The translations under genes and the position numbers were made by a program. A stretch of 36,691 bases of DNA, from NCBI GenBank assembly GCA_902510815.1, contig CABXDI010000014.1, forward strand, positions 1-36,691. The letters are read 5' to 3'. This document shows, piece by piece, positions 17,790 to 25,364 of the stretch (position 1 is its first letter; each line of letters opens with the position of its first letter). The DNA is from an uncultured Verrucomicrobiota bacterium (GTDB taxonomy: Bacteria > Verrucomicrobiota > Verrucomicrobiia > Verrucomicrobiales > DEV007). Under the pieces are notes generated by a model. That model saw only the letters and a program-made list of their open reading frames with translations. It had not been told where the DNA came from and did no database searches.

Positions 17790-20316
17790 TTTAAAGATTC
17801 TTAGGACTGTTATTTTCAGAAAATGGGTTCAAGAACCTATACTTCCCTTAGTGTTGATAATCATTATCGCTGTTGGGGTAGCAACTTTCTACTCAGTCAG
17901 ATTAGCTAACAGAGCAGCAGTTTCAGGGTTTAACCTATTTACTGAATCTCTGACGGGCGAATCAGATCTCACAATCCGATCACCTTCTGGTTTTTTGCAA
18001 GAGAATAAGATTATTGAAATTTCAAAGGTTACTGGATCACTCCCTATTCATTACTATCCGGTCATTGAAACCTCTGCTTTTTACGATAGTCAATTAATGA
18101 AGATCATCGGCATTGATCTTATCTCTTTAGCAAACTTATCATCAATATCTTCATCTTCAGCATCACTAGAAATTGGTACATTAAACGAAGAATCAATTGA
18201 TTTTGTCGACAGTGCCTTTCTTCCAGAGAAATTTTTAGAAAGCAAAAGTTTAGCAAAAAATGATTCCTTTAAGATTCGGCGAGAATCTTTTTCATACGAA
18301 TTCAAAATTAAAGGTAGTATATCTAACTCACCGTTTAGGCCCTCAGTGCCCCCTAATCTGGTTTTAATGGACTTAAAAGAAGCTCAAAAAGTTGGTTCAT
18401 TCGAAGGAAAAGTCACTCGCATAGATGCGTACATCCCTGAAGGGCCTCTAAAAAATGATTTTCTTAAGGAGGCTAAATTAAGATTACAAAAATGGGCTAG
18501 CAACAATAACTCCATTGTCGATACCTCTGGAGATCAAAAAAAAGCTATCACCCAAATGAGCTCAGCTTTTCGCTTAAACCTGACTATTCTATCATGTTTA
18601 GCTCTCATGGTTGGAACATTCTTTATTCTACAATCAATGGAAGCTTCTGTCATTCGAAGAAGAAAAGAAATCGCAATTCTTAGATCGCTAGGAGTTACTC
18701 CCAAAAAAATATTTAGGATTTGGCTAACCGAAAGTTTTATAATTGGTATCATTGGGTCAATACTTGGAATTATTCTCGGTTTCTTTTTTGCACAAGGCGT
18801 TGTCAGAGGAGTTGTAAGTACAGTGAATCAACTGTATTACGAAATCACAAGTTCAGGCGCCTCCATGAATTGGGGTGAAGCTTTAATGGCAATCATATTT
18901 GGGGTAGTCGTATGTTTGATCGCCGGATATTTGCCATCAAGGGAGGCAGCAAAAGTTCAGCCAGCCTCAGCAACACAAAGCGGCATCAAGGGTGGTGGTT
19001 CTCTTTTATTCTTAACACCCAAATGGGGTTTCACATTATTGTTATTAGGTTGCGCCTTCTCATTCATCCCTCCAATCACAATTAATGATAAATCTATTGC
19101 TATCGGAGGATACCTCAGCGCACTATTCTTTGTAGTAGGCTGGTCAATGTTCTGTACTATTCTCTTCCCAATAATTGCAAAAAAATTACCAGGTAGCCCC
19201 AGCTCACTTTATGCGAAGAGCCAATTCAGACGCCCAAAAGGTAGACACAGACTTGCCACCGCTGCACTGGTGTCTGCTTTTGGAATGTCTTCTGCAATGG
19301 GTATTCTTATTTCAAGTTTTGATAAGACTCTTAACTCTTGGATTAATCAGGTTCTCAAAGCTGATGTTTACATAGCATCGTCTAGAGGGAATGCCTCTTC
19401 GGCTAACTTAGCGATATCCTCAAAAACTTGGTCTCAATTCACAAATGAAACAGAAACTGAAGGGATGGACTTATTAAGACAAATCAGAATTACTTTTAGG
19501 GATAACAATGTTTGGCTAGCCGGAACTGAAAGAAACAATCAATCCGAAAGAAAACTCGAACTTACATGGATAATTCAACCAGAAAATAATAACCTTGAGG
19601 ATGGTCAAGCATGGATAAGTGAACCATTAATGAGAAAATTTTCGATCAAAAGAGGGCATTCAATAGAAATACCAACGCCAGAAGGATTTAAAAATTTAAT
19701 AGTCAAAGGAGTTTATGCTGATTACAGCAATGAAACTGGAACAATAATGGTTAATAGAAGATTCATTAAAGAGTTTTATAAGGACAACTCCATCACAAAC
19801 GCAGCTATATATCTGAAACCAGATATGGATCCGGACATATGGGTAAATTTAATCCAATCAAAATTTCCAGAGATATTTGTTAGAACAAATAAAAACCTCA
19901 GAGCAGATTCATTAAAAATATTTAAGCAAACTTTCTCAGTAACCTATGCACTTGAGGCAATCGCAATATTGATTGCTGTGACAGGCCTTGGTTTAACAAT
20001 GACAGGTCTTTTACTCGAGAGAAAAAAGGAATTAGAAAATCTTAGACAAATCGGCACAACCCGTAATGAAATTGCAAAATCTGCAATGTATGAAGGTCTA
20101 ACACTTAGCATTATAGGCAGCTTGGGCGGCATTGCACTTAGTCTGTGCCTTGGTTGGCTATTAATTTACAGAATTAACGTGCAGAGCTTTGGATGGACAT
20201 TAAGTCAATCAATTCCATTTCAAAGCATTTTTTTGTTGGCCATATTAATGTTATCAATCGGCGCGGCCGTTTCATGGTTCGTAGGTAAGAATACCTGTAA
20301 ACGTAATATAATTTAG
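17779..20316 (+). CDS. FtsX/MacB-like ABC permease with two FtsX domains (AttFG-like)
   Basis: 845 residues. One membrane segment (about 20-40, PLVLIIIIAVGVATFYSV) precedes a periplasmic MacB_PCD-like domain (~45-250). A three-helix FtsX domain follows (~262-390), with RRRKEIAILRSLGVTPKKIFRIWL as its hallmark cytoplasmic loop. The plan then repeats: helices near 410-470, a second soluble domain ~500-710, and a second FtsX domain ~718-840 with ERKKELENLRQIGTTRNEI. This duplicated form resembles YbbP and the AttF/AttG pair fused in one chain. The role inferred from family is extraction or transfer of lipid or lipoprotein-like cargo at the inner membrane, powered by the overlapping ATPase gene. 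The start is fixed by the 11-bp overlap. It is followed after 6 bp by the lipocalin-like gene. Confidence 0.92.
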   Translation: MRTDLKILRTVIFRKWVQEPILPLVLIIIIAVGVATFYSVRLANRAAVSGFNLFTESLTGESDLTIRSPSGFLQENKIIEISKVTGSLPIHYYPVIETSAFYDSQLMKIIGIDLISLANLSSISSSSASLEIGTLNEESIDFVDSAFLPEKFLESKSLAKNDSFKIRRESFSYEFKIKGSISNSPFRPSVPPNLVLMDLKEAQKVGSFEGKVTRIDAYIPEGPLKNDFLKEAKLRLQKWASNNNSIVDTSGDQKKAITQMSSAFRLNLTILSCLALMVGTFFILQSMEASVIRRRKEIAILRSLGVTPKKIFRIWLTESFIIGIIGSILGIILGFFFAQGVVRGVVSTVNQLYYEITSSGASMNWGEALMAIIFGVVVCLIAGYLPSREAAKVQPASATQSGIKGGGSLLFLTPKWGFTLLLLGCAFSFIPPITINDKSIAIGGYLSALFFVVGWSMFCTILFPIIAKKLPGSPSSLYAKSQFRRPKGRHRLATAALVSAFGMSSAMGILISSFDKTLNSWINQVLKADVYIASSRGNASSANLAISSKTWSQFTNETETEGMDLLRQIRITFRDNNVWLAGTERNNQSERKLELTWIIQPENNNLEDGQAWISEPLMRKFSIKRGHSIEIPTPEGFKNLIVKGVYADYSNETGTIMVNRRFIKEFYKDNSITNAAIYLKPDMDPDIWVNLIQSKFPEIFVRTNKNLRADSLKIFKQTFSVTYALEAIAILIAVTGLGLTMTGLLLERKKELENLRQIGTTRNEIAKSAMYEGLTLSIIGSLGGIALSLCLGWLLIYRINVQSFGWTLSQSIPFQSIFLLAILMLSIGAAVSWFVGKNTCKRNII

Positions 20317-20322
20317 ATTCGC

Positions 20323-21408
20323 ATGATTAACTTACACAAGGGGACTTCCCTAATTATGATTTCAGTATTTTTCTTAATTGGGAAATGTTTCGCTCAAAAG
20401 AAATGGTCTTATCCCAGCAAGGATTATATTTACGAATTCCCTCGAGATCATGGGTCACATCCAAACTATAAAATTGAGTGGTGGTATATTACAGGCCATC
20501 TTCAAGGCCAATCTCAAGAGCGCTTTGGATTTGAATCTACTTTTTTTAGAATTGGTCAGGATAACACTAGTGATATTTACCTATCTCACATGGCAATTAC
20601 TGACATTAATGATCAATCTTTTCATCACGAAGAGCGTGTTAATAAAGAGGGATGGAATGCATTCTCAAAATCCAAGGATCTAGATTTAAAGAATGGTAAC
20701 TGGACACTTAAAAGATTAAAAAATAATTCAATCTCTTTGAAGGGTTCAATCAAAGCAGACTACTTAATTGATTTGGAACTCACTCCAAAAAAACCACTTG
20801 TCATTTTTGGAGAAAATGGAATTTCCAAAAAGGGGGCATCAAAAACTGCTGCAAGTCATTATATAACCTACACACGATTGGGAGTTAATGGAAAAATTCG
20901 ATACAACAAAAAAACATTAGATGTTACTGGAAGCGCTTGGATGGACCATGAGATTTCATCAAGCCAATTAGATGAGAATCAAGTAGGTTGGGACTGGGTC
21001 AGCGTTCAACTTAATGATAATAGGGAAATAATGGCTTACGTGCTAAGGAATAAAGACGGATCTATATCAGAGTTTTCAAAACTAGTTTGGATTGATGAAA
21101 AAGGGAAATTGAATCACCAAAGCCCAAAAGATTTTCATTGGAAACAAGGCGGTAGCTACAAAAGCAAACAGACCGGAGCTGATTACCCAATCAATCCATC
21201 ATTCACAACAGTTGACCCTAAAGATGGAGTTAGGCGAAAATTTATAATTGTTCCCTTGATGGATGAGCAAGAAGTCCCAGGAAAAATTGGAGGTGTACCT
21301 TATTGGGAGGGTGCATGTGATGTGAAAGACAATAACGGTAACATTGTTGGTAAAGCCTATCTAGAATTATCAGGTTACAGTGGTAACCTCAAAGAACGAC
21401 TCAATTAA
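20323..21408 (+). CDS. AttH/CrtC-like secreted lipocalin-fold protein
   Basis: 361 residues with a signal peptide (about 1-24, ending KCFA). The diagnostic features of the AttH / hydroxyneurosporene-synthase-like (CrtC) family are the WWY motif in KIEWWYITGHL, FGFESTFFRI, YLSHMAITD, ITYTRLGVNGKI and GSAWMDHEI-S. The family has two lipocalin-like barrels, and its length here is typical. In carotenoid producers the relatives are 1,2-hydratases, but no carotenoid genes are present. The ABC partner context supports an AttH-type role in handling a hydrophobic cargo delivered by the transporter. It sits 6 bp after the permease and ends 12 bp from the convergent sialidase. Confidence 0.88.
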   Translation: MINLHKGTSLIMISVFFLIGKCFAQKKWSYPSKDYIYEFPRDHGSHPNYKIEWWYITGHLQGQSQERFGFESTFFRIGQDNTSDIYLSHMAITDINDQSFHHEERVNKEGWNAFSKSKDLDLKNGNWTLKRLKNNSISLKGSIKADYLIDLELTPKKPLVIFGENGISKKGASKTAASHYITYTRLGVNGKIRYNKKTLDVTGSAWMDHEISSSQLDENQVGWDWVSVQLNDNREIMAYVLRNKDGSISEFSKLVWIDEKGKLNHQSPKDFHWKQGGSYKSKQTGADYPINPSFTTVDPKDGVRRKFIIVPLMDEQEVPGKIGGVPYWEGACDVKDNNGNIVGKAYLELSGYSGNLKERLN

Positions 21409-21420
21409 TTACCGAGTAAT

Positions 21421-22563
21421 TCAATCAACTAACTGCTGCAGATCTCCATCACCCGTCAACTCGCCTTCAAGCAACCACGAGAGGTTAAAGCGAACCATAT
21501 GTGAGCCTTTAAATGGATCATGTTCATAATGGAGGTAAATCCAACCTTCGCTAGGCGTACCCAAATGACCAACACCTAAAGAGGAGTAACCACTTCGACC
21601 TGGATCAACCAGCCTCTTCACTGGCCATGTTTGCCCCCCATCAAGACTTGCCCACACTGTGACTCTCTCTCGCTGTGAAGCATCTGTATCAAGATTGCTA
21701 AAAATAATGATATCCTTATCCTTCAGGGGAATTCGAGTCATGCCCGCCATACATCCATAAGCTCTACCCTGATCTCCGTCCGGTAAAGCCTGTACAATTT
21801 TCCAGTCCTTCCAAGTTTCCCCTCCATCAAAACTCCAAGCCTCTCGGCGACGACGGTTGTTTGGTCTTTCAGGCCAATGAACTCTAGAATTGTAATAGAT
21901 GCGACCGTCGGAAAGTTCTACCAAAGCCGCTTCACCGGTTCCGTTCTCTGGAAAAGGACTACTAGTTTTCCATGTCTTGCCTCCGTCATCACTATATACA
22001 GCATTCGTGTAGTGCTTAGACCACTCTGCCTCCCTCTCGTTAGACCCATAGAATCTAGTCGCCCGCAATAAACGACCCTTCTTTGGTCCAATGGACAAGG
22101 TAATACCACTTTCATTCATATGCATGGCAGGATTATTACCATTGAGATCCTTGGTTATAGTCGTCTTCTCTGGCTTCCAAGTCACCCCATCATCCTGACT
22201 TCGATAAACGGTTAAAGGTGCGGGAGGCTGTCGATCTTCAACAAATACAAGGATATCGCCTGATCCGTTATCAACAATGGTTCCACCACCATTATACCCT
22301 TCCTCTGAAATGACAATGGGATCATCCCAAGTCTTTCCTCCATCTTCACTTCTTCGTATGGACACTCCAGAGTTTCCCCAAACTGCTAGGATAGTTCCTT
22401 TTTTTGAGACCACTACATTTGGATAGCGCTGATCATCAAAGAGTCTTTGTTTGTGAAAAACAGGCTTACCTAAAAAAGGCTTTAGTTCAGCCTCATTGGC
22501 ATTAATCCCGAGTGAGCCAAAAAGGAAAAGAAAAGTTAAAATAAAGAGGATTGAAGATGACAA
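21421..22563 (-). CDS. Exported sialidase/BNR-repeat neuraminidase-like protein, TTG start
   Basis: 380 residues. The frame is open for only 12 codons upstream and contains no ATG or GTG, so the TTG at 22563 is the likely start; it places a good signal peptide (SSSILFILTFLFLFGSLG) at the N terminus. A six-bladed sialidase propeller is indicated by five Asp-boxes: SEDGGKTW, SQDDGVTW, SDDGGKTW, SFDGGETW and SLDGGQTW. R46 in DQRYPNVV occupies the position of the RIP-like arginine that binds the carboxylate, and EAALVELSDGRIYYNSR resembles the region with the catalytic Glu and second Arg. The activity would be exo-sialidase-like removal of terminal nonulosonic or uronic-type sugars; many environmental members have unproven substrates. 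It lies 22 bp downstream of the ThuA-like gene on the same strand, so co-transcription is likely. Confidence 0.9.
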   Translation of the reverse strand: MSSSILFILTFLFLFGSLGINANEAELKPFLGKPVFHKQRLFDDQRYPNVVVSKKGTILAVWGNSGVSIRRSEDGGKTWDDPIVISEEGYNGGGTIVDNGSGDILVFVEDRQPPAPLTVYRSQDDGVTWKPEKTTITKDLNGNNPAMHMNESGITLSIGPKKGRLLRATRFYGSNEREAEWSKHYTNAVYSDDGGKTWKTSSPFPENGTGEAALVELSDGRIYYNSRVHWPERPNNRRRREAWSFDGGETWKDWKIVQALPDGDQGRAYGCMAGMTRIPLKDKDIIIFSNLDTDASQRERVTVWASLDGGQTWPVKRLVDPGRSGYSSLGVGHLGTPSEGWIYLHYEHDPFKGSHMVRFNLSWLLEGELTGDGDLQQLVD

Positions 22564-22585
22564 TTTTATGAGTACTGAGGTTTTC

Positions 22586-23308
22586 CTATTTAGGATCTTT
22601 TACTGGCTTTTTTGCTGCCCAATAAATGGCACGAATCACGAGCTTCTGAAGAGCTGGATTAACCCAAGCTTTCTCATCATGTCCAAGACCAGTATTAAAG
22701 AGCCTCCCTTCACCATATTCATGAACCCAGATCATAGAGTGATTTTCCTTACCTCTATCGATCCTACCAAGATGATGCAATTTATCCTTGGACTCTGGAT
22801 GCATTTTATCTCGATAAGATTCGTCACTAATTTCAAAAGACTCCATTCCTTGAGTAATTGGGTGACTCTTATCAGTGAAGACAATCTTGAAAGTTCCTCC
22901 ACCATGACCAATAAATTGCCCTCCAAAAATTTTCCAGTAGGCATCTGATTTCTTAAAAGCGTCTGTTGCATGAACTCCAACGATACCACCTCCATTCTTT
23001 AAATAATTCTCTAAACCACTTTCCTGAGAAGGGTCTGTAAAATTACCTCCAGATCCAAAAAATAGGACCACGTCATATTTTTTAATATTTTCGGATTTCA
23101 GGTCATCTAATTTATTACTAAATACCAAATCAAAGTCGCCCTGCTTTTTAAACTGAGGAACGATAGACTCGTAGTAACCTTTCCAGTCATGGTCACGTCC
23201 TCCCATATAAAGAATCTTAATCTTCTCATGATGGTCCGCTTTAACGAAAGGCGAATTAAAAATACAAAAAGAAAGGACGAGTAATAATTTAAATCTCGTA
23301 AAAATCAT
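22586..23308 (-). CDS. Secreted ThuA-like protein
   Basis: 240 residues with a signal peptide (~1-24, ending FVKA before DHHEK). The ThuA fold (a class I glutamine-amidotransferase-like alpha/beta domain) is shown by ILYMGGRDHDWKGYYES, the strand YDVVLFFGSGG, GGGIVGVHATDAF, and the end MIWVHEYGEGRLFNTGLGHDEKAW. These single-domain secreted forms are very common in Planctomycetota and Verrucomicrobiota, often next to sulfatases, dehydrogenases or cytochromes. The biochemical role is unsettled, but sugar-related metabolism is suggested by the founding trehalose-utilisation member. It is 22 bp upstream of the sialidase and 41 bp downstream of the SLBB lipoprotein gene, consistent with a three-gene minus-strand unit. 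Confidence 0.9.
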   Translation of the reverse strand: MIFTRFKLLLVLSFCIFNSPFVKADHHEKIKILYMGGRDHDWKGYYESIVPQFKKQGDFDLVFSNKLDDLKSENIKKYDVVLFFGSGGNFTDPSQESGLENYLKNGGGIVGVHATDAFKKSDAYWKIFGGQFIGHGGGTFKIVFTDKSHPITQGMESFEISDESYRDKMHPESKDKLHHLGRIDRGKENHSMIWVHEYGEGRLFNTGLGHDEKAWVNPALQKLVIRAIYWAAKKPVKDPK

Positions 23309-23349
23309 TACTTAAATTACCAGAAATCAATCACTCTTGTTAGTTTTTT

Positions 23350-23769
23350 TTAGAACTTATTGCCATTAAACGGGACCTCAACAACATCATTAGGTTCTAA
23401 CATTATATCTTTAATACTATTATCAGAGAGGTTGTACTTAAATATTTCTTTACCTCTAGTTATCTGAATGTTTTTGAGGTCTGCAAATTCAGTAAAGCCG
23501 CTGCACCTTTTTATCGCATCATTCAGAGTTAACGTCTTATAAAAGGTCACTCCTCTTTGGTAATTAACCTGACCCTTAATTATAGCCACGTATTGAGTCT
23601 TAATCGCTTCTTTTGGAGCGATTATATTCTCATGTTTTTCTGTTACTACGTGAGGATTATCCTTAATCGAGGAGCATCCAGCGGTTAAAATAATAAAACA
23701 AAAAACTTTCAAGACTTTAAGTCGTTGAATTACAGAGGATATGAAGTCTAAATGTACAAGTGCTCTCAT
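23350..23769 (-). CDS. Small SLBB-domain lipoprotein
   Basis: 139 residues. A hydrophobic stretch ends in the lipobox LTAGC, with Cys32 as the probable lipidation site; the 17 residues ahead of the hydrophobic core are longer than usual, so a start further in is possible, although no later ATG fits. Residues ~58-134 have the soluble-ligand-binding beta-grasp (SLBB) pattern: VAIIKGQVNYQRGVTF, LTLNDAIKRCSGFTEFADLKNIQITRG and LEPNDVVEVPF. SLBB domains usually occur in polysaccharide export proteins next to a Poly_export domain, which is absent here, so this is an isolated module. It is the first gene of the unit leading into ThuA-like and sialidase genes. A 134-bp region separates it from the divergent MFS gene, and I see no clear promoter motif there. 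Confidence 0.8.
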   Translation of the reverse strand: MRALVHLDFISSVIQRLKVLKVFCFIILTAGCSSIKDNPHVVTEKHENIIAPKEAIKTQYVAIIKGQVNYQRGVTFYKTLTLNDAIKRCSGFTEFADLKNIQITRGKEIFKYNLSDNSIKDIMLEPNDVVEVPFNGNKF

Positions 23770-23903
23770 TTAATCTCTGATGTTCATATGTTTATAACGC
23801 TGAGAAGCAAACATTGGGAGACATTAAGTCGAATCAATATTGTTTAAAGCGAATTTGCAGATTGAACAAAATCCACATATGCAGTTGATTTGAGGATTAA
23901 CTT

Positions 23904-25154
23904 ATGAAGGAAACAAAAAGCACATTAACAAGCCTTGGAGTTATTGGCGCTTTATATTTTTCTCAAGGAATTCCTAATGGATTTTTCCGACACACTGTTC
24001 CTGTAATATTTAGGGAAAATGGATTAAGCCTTGAACAGATCGCTCTTTTCTACCCAGTCCTTTTTATTCCCTGGATGTTAAAGTTTTTGTGGGCACCTAT
24101 TGTGGAAAGATTCCACTCCATAAAGAAAGGAAAGTACCGTTCTTGGATAATACCGCTTCAACTAATCATTGCAGTTGTTATGTGCAGCCTCGCTTTCTGG
24201 GACATTAGCAGCCCTATTGGTTTGTTTATTATTGGAGTTTTTTTAATAAACATATTTAGCTCGATGCAGGACGTCTCAATTGATGGCCATTCGATAACGT
24301 TACTTAATTTTTCTGAGCGGGGTTGGGGTAACTCAGTTCAAGTGGGAACTTTCTGGTTTGGTTACATAATTGGAGGAGGCCTCATGCTTATCCTCTTCAG
24401 TATAATTGGATGGAATAATGTATTTTTCCTCATGGCATTTATATATGTGATTGCCATGGTTCCAATTCTACTCAATAAAAATCACAATGAGAACAAGGTA
24501 AAAGAAAGCTCGAAAAAGAAATGGGGTTCTATTATCAGTTTTTTCAAGCAACCTCAAATACTTCTCATACTTTGTATTGTTTCAGCGTATCGAATCATCG
24601 AAGGGTTTATCAGGTCCATACTTCCAGCAATGCTAAAGGACTGGGGCTTAGACTTCTCTCAAATTGGAGTAACACTTGGCATCATTGCTCCAATTTCTGT
24701 ATTAATAGGAGCCATTGTTGCGGGATATCTTATCAATAGACTCGGACGCATCAGATCTTTACTTGTCTTTGGGTTATTACAACTCATTTCAGCCCTTGGA
24801 TATATCGTATTATCTATTTATTACGACCAACCTACAATTACTACAATTATCCCATTCATTATCATTGATCATTTTATTTCTGGTTTAGTCACCGTTGCCT
24901 TATTCTCTTCCATGATGGATTGGAGCCGAAAGAATCAATCGGGTTCTGATTATACATGCATGGATTGCATGGGTGTTTTTGCGATGATGTTTGGTGCTGG
25001 CATAAGTTACTGGATTGCCGCCAAATGGGGCTATTCAACATGCTTTATTGTCGCTCTTCCTTTGACTGTTTTGTCGATTTTTATAGTTTGGAAGCTCTAT
25101 AAGAAAATGGAAAAAACCTACTGGCAGTCATTTAACGAAAAAATAAGCGCTTAA
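23904..25154 (+). CDS. MFS transporter, AmpG/PAT-like
   Basis: 416 residues with about 12 hydrophobic membrane segments. The start LYFSQGIPNGFFRHTVPVIFRENGLSLEQIALFYPVLFIPWMLKFLWAPIVERF is the typical first two helices of the AmpG/PAT and RhtX/FptX branch of the major facilitator superfamily. A charged central loop (KNHNENKVKESSKKKW) divides two six-helix halves, and DQDVSIDGHSITLL-like sequence (MQDVSIDGH) in helix 4-5 is also typical of AmpG relatives. Known members import muropeptides or siderophores. Sitting among glycan-degrading genes it could import a breakdown product, but this is inference. It is the only candidate sugar importer in the window. The following 210 bp hold the promoter and operator-like region of the lyase gene. 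Confidence 0.88.
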   Translation: MKETKSTLTSLGVIGALYFSQGIPNGFFRHTVPVIFRENGLSLEQIALFYPVLFIPWMLKFLWAPIVERFHSIKKGKYRSWIIPLQLIIAVVMCSLAFWDISSPIGLFIIGVFLINIFSSMQDVSIDGHSITLLNFSERGWGNSVQVGTFWFGYIIGGGLMLILFSIIGWNNVFFLMAFIYVIAMVPILLNKNHNENKVKESSKKKWGSIISFFKQPQILLILCIVSAYRIIEGFIRSILPAMLKDWGLDFSQIGVTLGIIAPISVLIGAIVAGYLINRLGRIRSLLVFGLLQLISALGYIVLSIYYDQPTITTIIPFIIIDHFISGLVTVALFSSMMDWSRKNQSGSDYTCMDCMGVFAMMFGAGISYWIAAKWGYSTCFIVALPLTVLSIFIVWKLYKKMEKTYWQSFNEKISA

Positions 25155-25321
25155 AAAGCTAATTAAAGTTTTCAAAATTAATCATTCAAAGGGGTGATAA
25201 TTTTTCAGATTCAACTTTTTTCAGTGAGGTAACTATTCCGAAGCAAACGCCGAATAATAAAGAAGAACATCCACTGATATTTTAAAGGACATTACAGAAG
25301 TGCTCGCAATAACTAACTTAA

Positions 25322-25327
25322 TATAAT
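25322..25327 (+). promoter_or_regulatory. Probable -10 box of the lyase/sulfatase operon
   Basis: A perfect TATAAT lies 37 bp before the lyase start codon. No good TTGACA-like -35 is seen at 16-18 bp upstream (the sequence there is near aagtgct), so a regulator may be needed for activity. The predicted transcript start falls around 25333-25336, inside the palindrome at 25330-25347. Confidence 0.5.
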
Positions 25328-25329
25328 AC

Positions 25330-25347
25330 TTGGAAAGCGATTTCCAA
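25330..25347. promoter_or_regulatory. Operator-like palindrome TTGGAAA-GCGA-TTTCCAA
   Basis: A perfect 7-bp inverted repeat around a 4-nt centre, starting 2 bp after the TATAAT box and ending 17 bp before the lyase ATG. TTGGAAA...CG...TTTCCAA is close to the half-sites used by LacI/GalR/CcpA-family sugar regulators, and the position overlapping the expected transcription start is where a repressor would bind. As RNA it would be a short 5' hairpin, so an RNA role is an alternative. No LacI-type regulator gene lies in the window. Confidence 0.5.
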
Positions 25348-25364
25348 TAACACAATAATATGAT

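Noticed and set aside
21372-21389. Perfect 7-bp inverted repeat AGGTTAC-AGTG-GTAACCT.
   Set aside because: It lies inside the conserved end of the AttH-like coding sequence, has no T-run and no promoter nearby; probably chance.
21407-21421. Small hairpin AATTAC-CGA-GTAATT between the convergent lipocalin and sialidase genes.
   Set aside because: The stem is AT-rich and lacks a T-run, so it does not qualify as an intrinsic terminator.
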